Positions 23,736 through 41,014 are shown, counted from the stretch's first letter. The stretch: DNA of 64,000 bases from Ceratotherium simum simum (GCF_000283155.1 NW_004454166.1:14112621-14176620); one strand, 5' to 3'. Notes: a model not told the origin generated them from the sequence alone. Program-made: numbers and translations.

Positions 23736-24869
23736 AATTTTTTTAATTACTTGAAAATCCCTCTGGCAGCAGCATTAAGGGTCTAAACAGCCTTTGGCAG
23801 CAGATTGAGGCAAGGTAGACGAAGCCTACAAGAATAACACCACTTCCGAAGCTTTCTCTAGCAGCTGGCTGATGAAATTGGCATCCCCAGTAGGCAGAGT
23901 GGAGGGCTTCTTCCCTCAGTACTATTAAAGCCATATATGAGAACTCCAGGGTCTTTGAACTGTACCCATATTAGAATTTTCCATAGGGTTTTCAGACTGA
24001 TATCTCGATACTGCCACTGGGTCTGGATGAACCAGGAGGAAGTGCTGAATTCAGGGATATAACTGACAGGTTAGAGGTCTCAGAGAGTGGTTTTGTTCCA
24101 TAGTCTAGAAAGCCAGAGAAGTAGACCCATAGTCTGCAAAAGCCCTTGTAACACATTGGAGTATCAAAGTGGTACTTCAAAGAGGCAAGGGCTGGTATGA
24201 CAGAAAAGCAGTTCAGTCAGGCTTTGGGAACAAGTAGAGAGGTGGATGAAAGTGTGACATGCTGATTGATTCAAAAAATAATCGTTGCAATGCATGGGAG
24301 TATAGGTATGCCTCTATTATCTGGTGTTTCATTTGTGCTCTGGGAAAAGTTAGGACTCCTTAAAAAGGCCAGCAAGACTGTTCTCCTTCCATTTGTCCTC
24401 TAAATCCACTTCTCCCCTGCTCTGTGCCTGCAGAAACTGACTTCCATGAACTCTATCAATGGGCTTTCTTGCCCTCTAGTTTCCTGTTGGGTTTGACCAA
24501 TGGTGAGAATCTGCCAGAAGTCAAAGTCATCCTCATGAGCTTGCTGAATTCCTCAACCAAAGGTCTTAGTTCCTATTAGGAAGCTCTCTCTCAACATCAT
24601 CATCTCTACCTCTAGGTTCCAGTAACTGAGTTTCTGCCCCTTTGAATCTCAGGCACAGAGATGGCGAAGAGCGACTGTTAGTGGTTCAGAGTTTCTGCAC
24701 CAATTCTTGTGGTTTCCTGACACCTTGCACCTTTGTATACTTCCCTTTATTCTATTTGAGTGGGCCATCTATTTTGTTTTGGGACCCAGACGGCAGACCG
24801 TGACATTAAGGATATGAACTGACCATTTCAGTAGACAAATTTTCCTTTTGGAAGTTCCTGTTAGCGTAT
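23736..24869. other. Intergenic, nothing firm
   Basis: The part at 24340-24800 ('gttccagtaactgagtttct', 'tgagtgggccatctattttg') has the look of an old repeat, not named with confidence. No gene. Confidence 0.35.
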
Positions 24870-26805
24870 AATTAAATACTCCACTCGCTACATTCACTCA
24901 ATTTTTCAAGTTGGAAATCTGGTATTCATTTAGACTTTATGATCAATCCTTCTGATTCACCTTTCCATATTTGTCTCACATCTATCCTTTCCTCTCCATC
25001 CCCATTATTACAACCTCCTTGTACTTCATGCACAATGACAATGGCCTTAGAGCTGGTCTCCACCTTGAGAAATGACCTTAACTACACATAGGCAAAACTA
25101 CAGAGGTCATGGGCTGTGTTCCCGAGGTGAACTCCTAAACTGGCTTAAACTTATGCACATTGCTAAATCACTCCCTTTACAGTCCTTGCTCCCATTGTCC
25201 ATTTTCCTACCTTCTTTGTCTTGCCAGTATCATCACCTGTTTACTGACTATCTCTGTTCTCAATGCACCCAATTTGCTTCCTAGCATCACATTTCATTCT
25301 CTCTTCTGGAATGCTGCTTCCTTGGGTTAATATATCACTAACAAATACCCTTGGCTCCCCCCCACCCCCAAAATAAACCTAACCATTCAACATCTGTCAT
25401 CTGGGAAGCTGAGAAGTGCTAGAGAAAAAAATCATGCCAGGGTATATGAATATCAGTATAACTCTATAGAGAAGAATCTCAACTGTGCGCTCTCTTATTC
25501 TCCAGAATAACTGTTTAAATCTTCAATCTCACCTTCTACTTTATAGAAATGATAGAAGTCATCAGGTGAGGGCTCAGTAAACTCTTTGCCATCTCGCCTA
25601 CTAATTTCCCTACTCATGTCCTCCTCATCATCTTCTATTACAAGATCCTGTGCTCAGGGACTCCAGCCCCTGCTGCCTTCCTTGAAACTTTACTATTATC
25701 TTTTCTCTCTCCTGTGTCTTTAACCTCTTCTCTCTATATGATCCTTCATAGCACACTTTCAAAATACATGAAAGATAAGTGCTGTCTCCATCCAACCTCT
25801 CCTTCCAGCTGCTGCTTAACAGTCTCCTCTCCTTCATAACCACTCTTCTTGAGAGAATCATATGCACCTACTGTCTCCATTTTCTCACCTCCTATTCACT
25901 CTTCGATCTGTCTGTACCACTCTGGTTTCTCATCTCCTTCTCCACTATTCCCTGAGACTGCCCTTGACCAAGGTCGTAAATTACTTCTATGTTGCTAAAT
26001 TCAATGGAAATCTTTCAGTTCCTCCTTACTTGATTTCTTGGAAGCGTTCAACACACTCCTGGAAAGCATGCTCTCCTTCTGGAAATGCTCTCTTCCCTTC
26101 CCTTCACCTTTGTGTCACTCTATTTTATTAATATATTTTTTTCTATCTCACTAGCTGCTCTTGGTCAATCTCTTTTTCCAGCTCTTTATCGTTTACTGAC
26201 TTTTCAGGGTTGGGATGTTTCATGGCCCAGTTCTAGGGTTTCCTCTCCTTCTGTGCTCTCCGCTTAGTGTATCTGATTCATTTTTATAGCTTTAATTGAA
26301 ATCTACATCCCCATGGCTTTTCACTACTCTTGGAATGAAGTTCTTCCCGAGACATACAAGATCCTGAATGATCTTCCCTACCTGCCTCTGTAGTTTTTAC
26401 CCTCACTTTCTACACTCCAAACACATTGACCTTCTTCATTTCCATCACACCACCCTGTTCCTTCATGTCCCGAGTCATTTCCACATTCTTCTCCCACTGC
26501 CTGTTATGGTCTGCTCCCAGGCCTCCCTAGTTTGGCTGTCTGACTATTATTTATCCTGCAGGGCTTAGCCTCAGTGGCATTTTCTTAGAGAAGCATCTCT
26601 TGAGCCCTCTGACTAGGCCAAGTTCATTTTTTATATAATTTCACAGTACAATGTACCTCTCCAAATTACAATTTAGTTAATTATTTATGTAATTGTTTAA
26701 TATTCATTCTCTCACCAGACCCTGAACTCCATTGTTTATTGCTGAATGTCCAGCATACAGTGGGTATTCAATATAATTCATTCATTCATTGAACAAACAT
26801 TTTCT
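24870..26805 (+). mobile_element. L2 LINE, long sense copy or copies
   Basis: Several L2 phrases in sense orientation: a C/T-rich ORF2 part ('cctactgtctccattttctc', 'cactcttcgatctgtctgta', 'tatgttgctaaattcaatgg', 'gaaagcatgctctccttctg'), then the 3' end ('aagatcctgaatgatcttcc', 'gtctgctcccaggcctccct', 'tcattcattcattgaacaaa'). It may be one broken copy or two. The region 25080-25400 is less certain. Confidence 0.7.
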
Positions 26806-28469
26806 TTTAAGAGTCCCTCTCAATTTTATAAGATGTATGCCCCCCCCAAAATATTGATGCACCTCTAATTGCAACCCTAATGTTTAATGGGAGATTCCAT
26901 CCATTTTTCTAAAAATATAACTCCAGAATATCTTTTTGACTCCCCAGGAGTTTTCTAGAAAGAGCAATCCATGTGGCATTTCTGACCCACTGTCTGCTGA
27001 CCAGTGAGGCAGAAAATTAAGTCATTGCCCTTTGCGATAATTAGAAGGGGCTCTTTGCCAAGTTCACCAGATGTATGAGAGCATGGTGCAGACCAGGGGC
27101 ACTTACTTGGTGGTGTGCTGACTCCAGCAAGAATGGGGCTGGTTTTATCAGCTGCTGTGCAGCTAAATTCCGGTGTCTAGTTCAAGATGTGGCTCAGAAT
27201 GGTGCTACTTGCCCTCTGAGCCTACTTCCCAGGAGCCTTGGCCAGCTCGAGATGAAGAAGCAGAGATACTACAGGTGACAAGGCAAGCTTAATTGGTGGC
27301 TGGGTGTATTTTATTAAAGGGAAGACTGGCCATCAGCCCCACATACTCTCCTCGTGCCCAGAAAGAAGTCAAATAACTGGCTGGCACCCAGTCTCCACTC
27401 TCAGCGGCTGAATGAGCCTGCTATGGTAAGGAGTAGATTTGCTTATATTGTAGGATGGAAGGCCATTTTGTATCCAGGTCCCAAGAAACTCCTGCAAGGA
27501 GCATAATTGGCTGACAGCCTCCAGCTGCCACACTTTGGGGTCTGCTGCAGCGTTTATGCCTAAGCATGCTCTCCATGGGCTTCTCTCAGCCAAGGATGGA
27601 TTCATTTTGAACCAGCGCTCTGTCTCAAATTCTGGCTTGATTTTTCCCTCAGTAGAGTTTTGTCTCCTCTTAGCTTTGCACAGTACTGTTGTCACCTTCA
27701 GACTCAGGTCATGGTGGAATTTGAAGTAGGGGGTAATTTCCGGGGTCACTGGTCTAGAGGGTGCAGTTCCTGTTGGATTCCAAATGGGCACCATCAATGC
27801 TTGTCCTATATTTTAGGGGAAAGGGAAACGAGGATGGAGAGTGCTCCCTCACAAATCCTCCTCCTGGACATTTGAATGAAGAGGCCCCTTGACTGGCTCA
27901 CTGATGGCTAGTACTGATCCTGAGCTGAAGTAAGCTCACAAATATATAGTCACCAAATTTCCAGAACTCTGCGCTTTATCTAGTACTACTTATGGGAATG
28001 AGAGGTAACCACACTGTTCATCCTGCTGATTCCTAAATTTCACATTAAAAATGTGCTCATCCTGCTAATGTCTAAATTTCCCACGAAATATGTGGCATTC
28101 GCAGGATATTCTCAGAGCAGAAAACTGATCAAATCTATGTCTTTTCTATTAAAATTATATTAAAGTTATTTTGATTGCAATTTAAGGAGTCAAACTCATA
28201 TTATCCAAGCCAAAAAAAAAAAAAAAAGGGAATTTATTAATTTAAATAACAAGGAAGTCCACAGGATAGATCTGGCTTTGCACATTATTTCTTGTTAATG
28301 GAGCATGAAAGCCTCCAACAGTCCTGGCATACCTAGTCCTCAAAGGTGGTGATCTAAGAAGGAAGAATTTACTTTGCATTTGGTCTGGTAAAATACTAGG
28401 GAGAACTTGGACCGGCGAGCTTGAGACATAAGCCCATTTCTGAACCAATCACTATGGCTAGGTAGTAGA
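26806..28469. other. Intergenic, unassigned
   Basis: No named repeat or gene. A 16-A run sits at 28212-28227. A 142-codon minus-strand frame (27369-27797) has no recognisable domain. A 27-bp segment at 27492-27518 recurs at 28962-28988, which hints that parts of this region belong to an unrecognised dispersed element. Confidence 0.4.
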
Positions 28470-28925
28470 GATATGCTACGTTGAAAATATTTGTAAAATA
28501 TATAACAGACAAATTATATAAATTATTTACATCCAGAATATTTTTAAAACCTCCTATAAATTAATAAGAAAAAGAAAAATGATCTAAGAGGAAAATAGAC
28601 AAAAGCCATAGAAGAGGAAAATGATTAACAATAAGTATATGAAAAATTCTTATTACCAATAGTATTCAGTGAAATAAGTGTAAATTAAAACAATGAATAC
28701 CATATTTATTCTATTTAAATGTATTCAAAGGTAAGTGTTGATGAGAATGTGGGAAAATGGGTTCTCTCATACATTACCAGGGATTAGTGAGATATGCCAT
28801 CATACATCCAGGATTTAGAAGACTATGTCGCCAATAGAAATAATGAGGTGCTGTATATATTAACATAGAAAAGTCTCCAAGACATATTGCTCAGTGGGAA
28901 AAGGCAATTCACACAGTAGAATGTT
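28470..28925 (+). mobile_element. Decayed L1 fragment
   Basis: A-rich sense sequence with L1 ORF2 3' phrases ('cctcctataaattaataaga', 'gttgatgagaatgtgggaaa', 'ggttctctcatacattacc'). Confidence 0.6.
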
Positions 28926-29059
28926 TTGGAAGCCATGGAGGTGCGCCTTCAGGAGAGCCTGCTGCAAGGAGTGTAATTGGCTGACAGCTGCCGACTTAGT
29001 GGACTCACGAGGCCAAAGAATGAGGGTGCCATCAACACAAGGGGAAAAAAATTTTCAAA

Positions 29060-29715
29060 CGAGGCAGTAAGTGCAATGATAGAGATGTGCACAATACATT
29101 ATAGAAGCCCAGAGGAGGCAAACCTAATGCAACCTTGGCAAGATATGGGATTTTTGGTCTGAGATGGCTCCTAGGAGGAGATGATGAGATAGTTGTTAAC
29201 TGGGTGGAGAGGAGGGGAAAAGTATGCCAAGAGGGCAGAACAGCATGAGCAATTCATGGAGTCAAGAAAGCTGCATACAGGGAACCTACAACAAGTTGCT
29301 AAATATTAAAATAAGAGGCAAAGATTATAAAAGATAAGGCTGACAAGCTAGGCAGAGTCCAGCAAGGCCTCCTGTGTCCTATCAGGGAGGTTTGAATATG
29401 TTTTGATGTGATGAGGAGCCACTGAAGGCTTTTGAGCAGGACAGGCTATCTGAAAAGAGATTAGAGGATGGGAATACACAGGCAGAGAGAACAGACAGAA
29501 AGCTATCACGGTCATTCAGAGAAGATGAATGTCTGAAAAGGAGGTTGGGATAGCATGATACTGGTTGGAATCAAAGGAGGAGAAGAAAGCAAAGAATATT
29601 GAGTTGGTACAATCTGTAGGAATTGGTAATGAGTTAGATTTGGGAGGTGGAGTGAGAGATGGGGAGGAGTCACGATCAGATACACCCAGGATTCTGGTCT
29701 GAGTGCGGAGAGGTG
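29060..29715 (-). mobile_element. L2 LINE fragment, antisense
   Basis: The complement of L2 ORF2/3' sequence: 'gaggagccactgaaggcttt', 'tgagcaggacaggctatctg', 'gagatggggaggagtcacga'. Its right edge marks the start of the unique DNA upstream of MUSK. Confidence 0.7.
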
Positions 29716-33534
<3,819 letters not shown>

Positions 33535-33640
33535 ACATAGTCTTGTGAGCCTCAGTTTCCTCATAAAATGAAGAAATGCCTACCAGTGCTCAACACATAA
33601 TGTTATGTACTATGCTAAGGATTGTCAATGATTGGTGAAA
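33535..33640 (+). mobile_element. MIR SINE fragment
   Basis: 'gtgagcctcagtttcctcat' followed by 'aaaatgaagaaatgcctacc' is the MIR core. Confidence 0.75.
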
Positions 33641-34624
33641 TTATCACTCCTGAATCACACGCACATTTTAGATGGGTCCCAATGAGATCATGTCTTACCC
33701 CAGAGGAATGCCCCCAGAAGAGACAATTTCAGAAATTCTAAAAGGCTAAGCCAGAAATCCTCCTTGCCTGTGCCCAGTGCCATCCCTGAAGGCAAAGACC
33801 AAGACTGTGTTCTGTGATAAGGAATTAATGATACAGCATTAATAAGTGATTATTCAGATTATTAACAAACCTTACAAGTTCCAAAGACATCATTATAATC
33901 AATAACTTATATTTTATTACATCACCAGTAGAATAAATGTGTCAGTTTCTAAGATATGCCAAATAATGAGCAATACTGAAAATCCTCTTTCTTTGGGGGA
34001 TTTGAAAAATTTCCAACACCGAAGTGTTTTCTCCTACCAAAAAAACAACACTATATTCATGATATTAGAAAAACATGAATATGTTCCATGTCTGAGCACT
34101 AATTTTAGTAAAACAGGAAGGAGCAAATACACCTGACTTCTTTGTTCACTCAATCCTTTTGTCACATTAATCAGCAACTATTCAATCAGAAGTTGGTATG
34201 TCAATGGCCAAGTGCTAGAACCATAAAAGGATAATAGGTCCTTCTCATCGAGTAGCTAGTATTCAAGCCAAGTTACTCTTTGGGTCCAGAAGAGTGTTGT
34301 GTTCATTTTCACATATTTGTTATTCATTTAGTCCTTGGATTGAGGGAAGAAACAGTGCTCTAGTTTAAACAGGCTCTGGCTCACATGAAAGCCGGGGAGT
34401 AGAAAGAAAGTAAACAAGAGACAGTCTGCTGAGCCAACAAATGTCATTAAATACAAATTTGTGCGTGTGTCAGTAAACATTTGAAAGCAGATTTGTTTGG
34501 ATAATTTTGGAATATGGGCAAAGCGGATTTAACCAATTATATTCTGCCATTAGAAATTGATACTGGTGTCAATCTTATTTTTTTCCCCCATCTGTGAGTA
34601 ACTAGTACTATACTGAAGTCATGG
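33641..34624 (+). other. MUSK intron 1, nothing recognised
   Basis: No repeat, exon or regulatory motif stands out. Confidence 0.45.
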
Positions 34625-34865
34625 TATAGCTTAGAGTTAAAAGATGGGAACTTTAAACCAACCTTAACCTTGAAATTTAGCTCTATCATTTCCTACTTTT
34701 GTTATGTTTAGACAAGTTCTTTAACCATTCTTAGCTTCCATTCCTCATCTGCAAATGAGAATAATAATAATATCTGCCTTTATGTTTGTTGTGATAAATA
34801 CACGGGATAACGAATGAAAATTATAATGCATGGCCTGTAGCAGGTTCTTAATCAATTTTAGATGC
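34625..34865 (+). mobile_element. MIR SINE
   Basis: Runs from 'tagcttagagttaaaagatg' through 'ttcctcatctgcaaatgaga' to 'gcctgtagcaggttcttaat' in MIR order. Confidence 0.75.
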
Positions 34866-35139
34866 TAAAATTATTAAAAACAGAGTCAAATATTACACAA
34901 GACTGTCATGCCACTGAACACTATGGGAAGGTGTTAACTTAATAAAGTACTTAGTAACACCTTGAGTATTTCTCCATGTCTAAGTTTGTCAAGACATTCT
35001 AAGATTTATTTCTTCGGTCTTAACTGATATCAACAGAGTTTGTGTCACCTCATTGGAAAGATAATATTAATAGTATGTCTGTTACCTCTGTCACTTCTGC
35101 ATCTGTGTATCGAGTAAGAAGAAACTAATGAATAAAGTT

Positions 35140-35440
35140 CTTTTTATAAAAATAATACAGTCATTAATAATGATTTTAAAAACATAAAATAGGCAAAAGT
35201 TTAAAATAGAAGAAGTCACTCAGACTTGAGGACTGTTAACCTGTTGGTATATTTTCTTCCATTTTTTTCTATATATCCTAAAAAATAATGTCATAATAAA
35301 ATTGTTTATGTAATACTGCTGCCTGCTGTTTTTACTTAACACGAAAGCATGAGCATATTCTATATTATCAATACATCAAAATACCATTTGCAGTGACTGT
35401 GTAAACAATATCTTGTTTAGATAAGAGTGGCTGGTATATG
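35140..35440 (-). mobile_element. Old L1-type LINE fragment, antisense
   Basis: Phrases such as 'ggtatattttcttccatttt', 'ctgctgtttttacttaacac' and 'agcatattctatattatcaa' match the complement of an old L1 3' region. The block at about 35880-36000 ('gattatttccttggatcgat') may continue it. Confidence 0.5.
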
Positions 35441-36059
35441 TTTAATATCTGACTTTCTGAGAACAAAGCCCCTGATTTGTTGCATTTATTGATTTCTGTA
35501 GTGTAAATACTTCAACCACAGCCAATTTCAAGCTAACAGCAAACCCCGAATTGGGAAGAGATGTGCAGGAACACACCTTTATATACTATTTCCACCATAC
35601 AGATCCATTAGATATAAATAACCTCAAGAATATAGATAATAGTTAAATAATTAGGAAATGATAAATTTTAGTACTATTACTTAGTTTTTAACAAAGTTTT
35701 ATAATTTAATTACAAATGTATATAACTTAGTTTTTAATAATGCTTGTATTTAACAATTATCTCACAAAATTCCTGAAAAATTAACACTTGCTCTTGCAAG
35801 CCAGCCACAGCAGACCAGAGTTAGAAGACAAAACTGTGTGCCTAACTCTTGCCCCACTTTCACACAACAAGTATGATTTAGTACAGTTAATCTGTTTTGT
35901 GCAGTGAAAGTCATCTATATGCCTTTTCACTCTGAGATTATTTCCTTGGATCGATTCCCAGAAGTAAATATTATGGTAAATTTGCATGTAATCCAGAGAC
36001 CAGGAGAACAACTGAACAGGCCAGGTTTCTGTTTCTAAATTGCAGAATCAAATAACACA
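35441..36059 (+). other. MUSK intron 1, mostly unassigned
   Basis: AT-rich. A possible continuation of the antisense LINE is noted near 35880-36000. No exon. Confidence 0.4.
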
Positions 36060-36270
36060 CAGTGTTCCTCACGGGCCAAGGACAATTTTAAATGCTTGAC
36101 ATATATTCATTTATTTAATCCTCATGACACGTGGTGGTTTTATTATCATCTCCATCTACAGCTGATGATACTGAGGTACTAGTTAAGTGAATTGATGGAG
36201 CCAGGATGTAATGGAGCAGGAATTTGAATTCAAGCCCTGTACCAGATTGGCTCTCAATGCCTAGTTGCTC
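36060..36270 (-). mobile_element. MIR SINE, antisense
   Basis: 'catttatttaatcctcatga', 'gctgatgatactgaggtact' and 'gaatttgaattcaagccctg' follow the complement of MIR. Confidence 0.8.
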
Positions 36271-36423
36271 AATAGTCTTTCTTTTTAAACAGTGAAAGCA
36301 TTCAAGATTATCAGTTTACCTTTGGGCTCATCATTACCTGCATCCCACAAACTTAATGTAATATTTTTTTGTTTTTATCTCTTAATTTCTATGTAACTAA
36401 TTGCTTACTTCATTCATTAGGTG

Positions 36424-36461
36424 TTTAGAAAATATATATTTTCTAAATATATATTTAGAAA
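36424..36461. repeat. Two overlapping perfect palindromes
   Basis: 36424-36447 (24 bp) and 36440-36461 (22 bp) are each perfect palindromes and share 8 bp, so the segment alternates TTTAGAAA and TTTCTAAA around AT cores. It could form alternative cruciforms. Confidence 0.93.
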
Positions 36462-36714
36462 GGAGATTGACTTTCTCAAACTTTATCAATTACAAATTTG
36501 TTTCTATTGCATTGGAAAATAAAAATTTCTGTGACATTCTGATTTATTTGTTATAGTTTTTTTTAATTACAGAGATAATATGTATTCATTTTTTAACACT
36601 GTAAGATACAGAAAAACAAAAATATAAAATTATGCATAATGCTCACACCTAGGGATAAATGCTTTTAACACTTTTTATTCATTCATTCTTCCATTCTCTC
36701 TCTGTCTCATATAT

Positions 36715-36716
<2 letters not shown>

Positions 36717-36744
<28 letters not shown>
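36717..36744. repeat. (GT)14 microsatellite
   Basis: Fourteen uninterrupted GT units. Likely polymorphic. Confidence 0.97.
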
Positions 36745-36747
<3 letters not shown>

Positions 36748-36759
36748 ATTTTCTTTAAA

Positions 36760-38040
36760 AATTTAGAAGCCTGTTACTTCATTGTAATGTCTTCTGGCTT
36801 TGGCTTTATTTATTTTGAGTCTATGGTTTTAAATAATTAAGCTTTATGATTGTTGTATCTTCCTGATGGATTGTTTTTTTTATCGTTAAGTAGTATTTCT
36901 CTTCATCCTAAAAATACTTATCTTATATTCTACTTTTTCTTATATTAGTACTTCTTTACTGCTTTATCATTTTATTTTGGTAGCATTTACTTTGTATATG
37001 TGTTCCCTTCTCTTTATTTCCAACATTTCTGTTTTCATTTGTGTAGGTGGGTCTTTTGTGTTTTTTAATCCTGTACGATAGTGTCTATCTTTTCATAGGG
37101 CAGTTCATCCCATTGGCATTTACTGTGATTTCTGATATATTTGTGCTTGTTTCTTCCACATTCTTTTGTGTCTTCTGTCAACCATGCCTTTTCTTGGCTT
37201 TCTTATCCTCCTTTTCTTTTCCTTCTTCTTCTTTTTTTGATTGCTTCAGTTCTAGACCCTCTTTTCCTCCTGCTACTTTGGAAGTTTTGGGTTTTCATCC
37301 ATTCTTTTAGTAGTAACCACTAATAAAATTTTAACATATGCATTTAGCTATATATTTTTCTCCCCATGTTTATAATTGTTCAGTATTTCTGTCATCTTCC
37401 TGTTTATAGTAAAGAGCTTAACATGTTTTAACTATCTTCTGAACTTCTTCCCTGAATTTTCGTCTTGTAATTATTTATTTAGAATTTTAGTTCCACTCTT
37501 TTTTAAACACAAAAATTAGCGTGTGTGTTTTTTCAATACTCTACAGTGTGTTAAAATTGCAATTATATTTTACCACCTTCTATGTTTACTGTTGTTTCTT
37601 ATCCTTCAGCCCTTTCTTTTGGGAACAACTTATTTCTTGCTGAGTTTATATCCTTTAGGGACTGTTTCAGAGAAAGTAGAGTGGTAAACACTTTCAATAT
37701 TTGTGTGTCTTTATTTTTTCTTCATTTTAAAATAATTATCTAAGCTGACTAGAGAATGCCAGGCAACAGTTATTTTTTTCTCAGTCTTTTAAAGATGTTA
37801 GTTCATTGCCTTTTGGTATCAATTGTGGCTGGATAGTCTGAATAATCTCAGGTCAGCCTAATTGGCATTCCTATTAAGGTAATTGATCTTTTCTTTCTAG
37901 TAGGGTTTAAGATTTTCTTTTAATTTTCTATAGTTTTAATCCAATGTATCTAGGGGTGAATTTATTTTTCTTTGCCTAGCTTGGCACTTGGTGGGAACTT
38001 TCAATCTGAATATTCATACTTTTTTTTTTCCATTTTGAAA
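36760..38040 (-). mobile_element. L1 LINE, ORF2 region, antisense, decayed
   Basis: The complement of the middle of L1 ORF2: 'cttcctgatggattgttttt', 'tagtatttctcttcatccta', 'gtgtaggtgggtcttttgtg', and 'atccaatgtatctaggggtg' near 37938. The T-rich + strand frames (37047-37310) are shadows of this. Confidence 0.65.
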
Positions 38041-38199
38041 AACGATCAGCAATTCATCCCTTTGCATATTATTTCTAAGCTATTCTCTCTATTTTATTTT
38101 TCTGGAACTTCCTTTAAAAGCTTTAAAAGCCTGCCAATCTATATTTTATGTCTCTTAACTATTCTAAAATGTATGCCTTTTATAAAGGCCTCAGAAATA

Positions 38200-38520
38200 C
38201 AGTCTGGTTCATTGAAACAATACATTAGTCAGTGTGCTAACCCTGGGGATTGAAAGGGGTCTAAGACGTGGTCCCTGACCCAAAGCTCAAGGTTTTGATA
38301 ATTGAGTGTGGGACAAAGATATGCACAGATCATTTTAATAGCGTCTGTGTGACAAGTGCTATAAGAGTGACATAGACAGAATGACCTGAGGTTAAGGAAC
38401 AGGGCATTTGGCTCTATCTAGGAAGTCAGGGAAATTGGGAGGAGATGATGCTTAAACTGGATCTTGAGAAAAGAATAACATTAACAAGGGAGATATGGGA
38501 TAAGTGGAACATTCTCAACC
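38200..38520 (-). mobile_element. L2 LINE fragment, antisense
   Basis: 'caagtgctataagagtgaca', 'ggaagtcagggaaattggga' and 'gcttaaactggatcttgaga' fit the complement of the L2 3' region. Confidence 0.65.
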
Positions 38521-38711
38521 ACCATTTCCCCTCACTCTCAGCTCATGAGTTTACTGAAAAAATAAGGTTTGTTTAGATAGTAGATGCGTCTTTTATGGCC
38601 AACGTGCCAGTTGGTTTGAAGTGTTTCATGAGGCTGTCACCACCTACCCTGCATCTGAAATATCGTTCACACTGCTTCCTCGGCTTTCATAAGCACCTTG
38701 CGTTTTAACTA

Positions 38712-38800
38712 AAATGACCATATAATTTATTGTCCAAACTCAGGTATTTTTGTAGCATAAGGGACACTATTAGTCATTATACCAGGGTAGCAGGCATAAC
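38712..38800. mobile_element. Possible MER-type DNA transposon fragment
   Basis: 'tgaccatataatttattgtc' followed by 'caaactcaggtatttttgta' and 'agggacactattagtcatta' resembles the ends of a 'gtcccggtttgcc' type MER element. Tentative. A similar end occurs at 51661. Confidence 0.35.
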
Positions 38801-38844
38801 TGATTATTACAGCTGATCATTTTGTGTGTCTCTCCTACATTATC

Positions 38845-38955
38845 ATCTAGATTGTGGGCCCTTACAAGGTAGAGATGTGCTTTACACATCTTTTTGCTAG
38901 TCAACCCAGTGCCTGCTACACGGAAAACAGTAAATAGACTTCTGATAAATAATAA
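38845..38955 (+). mobile_element. L2 LINE 3' end fragment
   Basis: 'gattgtgggcccttacaagg' to 'cccagtgcctgctacacgga' follows the L2 3' terminus. Confidence 0.6.
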
Positions 38956-39289
38956 TAATGATAACGAAGTGGTGATGATAATTATTTTATATCAGATTAT
39001 GCAATGGGGTAGATTTCAAGACTCACCAAAAACAGGTGCTGACACTTTCCCACACCATCCAGCCCTTGAGGTGACTAGAACCACACCTCTTTGTTTTGGT
39101 GGGATTCATAGGTTTTCTGAAGTGTTGAGGTGCATCCCATTACCAACCCATTCCCATCCTTCCTAACTTCTTTTTTTCTCTACAATTTTTCTAATCCAAG
39201 TGACCTTCATTTCATCTGAGGGAGGTGTGGGAGGAGAAAAGGGACCATGACTACAGCCTCTCCTCGTGTTGTTTTTCTTTTTGTAAACC
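38956..39289 (+). other. MUSK intron 1, nothing recognised
   Basis: No repeat or exon seen. A short AAT run is at 38946-38960. Confidence 0.45.
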
Positions 39290-40185
39290 ACACACACGAA
39301 ACTCATCTTTATTGAGATATAATTCACACACCATGCACTTTATCCATTCAAAGTGCGCAATTCACAGAGTTGTGCCTTCATCATCATAATCAATTTTAGA
39401 ACATTTTCATTACACCTAAAAGAAATCCTGTACCCCTTAGCCATCCATCACCTCCTAATCCCTTCATCCTGTCCACCAGTCCTAGGCAATCACTAATGTA
39501 TTTTCTGTCTCTTTATATTTGCCTATTCTATTTCATACAAATGGAATTGTACAATATGTTGTCCTTTTGTTTGACTTCTTTCACTTAGATGATTGTTTCC
39601 AAGTTTCATCCATGTTGTAGCATGTATTGGTACCTCATTTCTTTTTATTTTCAAATAATATTCCATTGTATAGACAAACTACATTTTGTTTATCCATTTT
39701 GTTTAATCTATTGGCAGACTCTTAGGTTGCTTCCATCTTTAGGTGATTGTGAATAATGCTGCTACGAACATGGGTGTACAAATATATATTTGAGTCCCTG
39801 CTTTCAATTCTTTTGGGAGTATATACCCAGAAGTGGAATTTCTGGATTATATGGTAATACTATGTTTAATTTTTTGAGGAACCACCATACTGTTTTCCAC
39901 AGTGGCTGCACCATTTTACATTCCCACCAGCAATGCACAAAGGTTCTAGTTTCTCCACATCCTCCCCAACGTTTGTTATTATCTTTCTTTTTGATTATAG
40001 CCATTTTAGTGGGTGTTAAGTGGTATCTTATTCTGGTTTTGATTTGCATTTCCTTAATGGCTAATGATGTTGAGCATCTTTTCACGTGCTTGTTGGTCAT
40101 TTGTATACATTCTTTGGAGAAATGTTTATTCAGATCCTTTGCCCATTTTTTTGTTTGGATTATTTATCTTTTTATTGTTGAGTCT
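39290..40185 (-). mobile_element. L1 LINE 3' end, antisense
   Basis: 3' UTR complement ('tttattgagatataattcac') through the ORF2 complement ('aaataatattccattgtata', 'ggagtatatacccagaagtg', 'tttacattcccaccagcaat', 'atctttttattgttgagtct'). The 191-codon + strand frame (39790-40365) lies antisense to ORF2 and is not a gene. The 98-codon minus frame is residual ORF2. Confidence 0.9.
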
Positions 40186-40890
<705 letters not shown>

Positions 40891-41014
40891 TAAGTATTCT
40901 GCCGTTTTTCTGGTAAGAATGCCCACAGCTGCCTTGCGATTTAACTTTGACATAAATGCAACCACAGCTCTTGGCAGCACTAAAGTTCACCTTCTAGAAT
41001 ACGTAAAATGCAAA

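Larger units (their letters stand above)
36271..36759 (+). other. MUSK intron 1, AT-rich, weak LINE-like text
   Basis: Apart from the palindromes and the GT repeat, 36550-36660 resembles an old LINE 3' region but too weakly to call. Confidence 0.35.

Noticed and set aside
27369..27797. 142-codon minus-strand open frame
   Set aside because: No recognisable domain, no splice or promoter context, and mixed composition. Kept only as part of the note on the recurring 27-bp segment.
36717..36744. GT repeat considered as part of a larger array
   Set aside because: A simple dinucleotide microsatellite. No spaced repeats resembling a CRISPR array exist, nor would they be expected in this genome.
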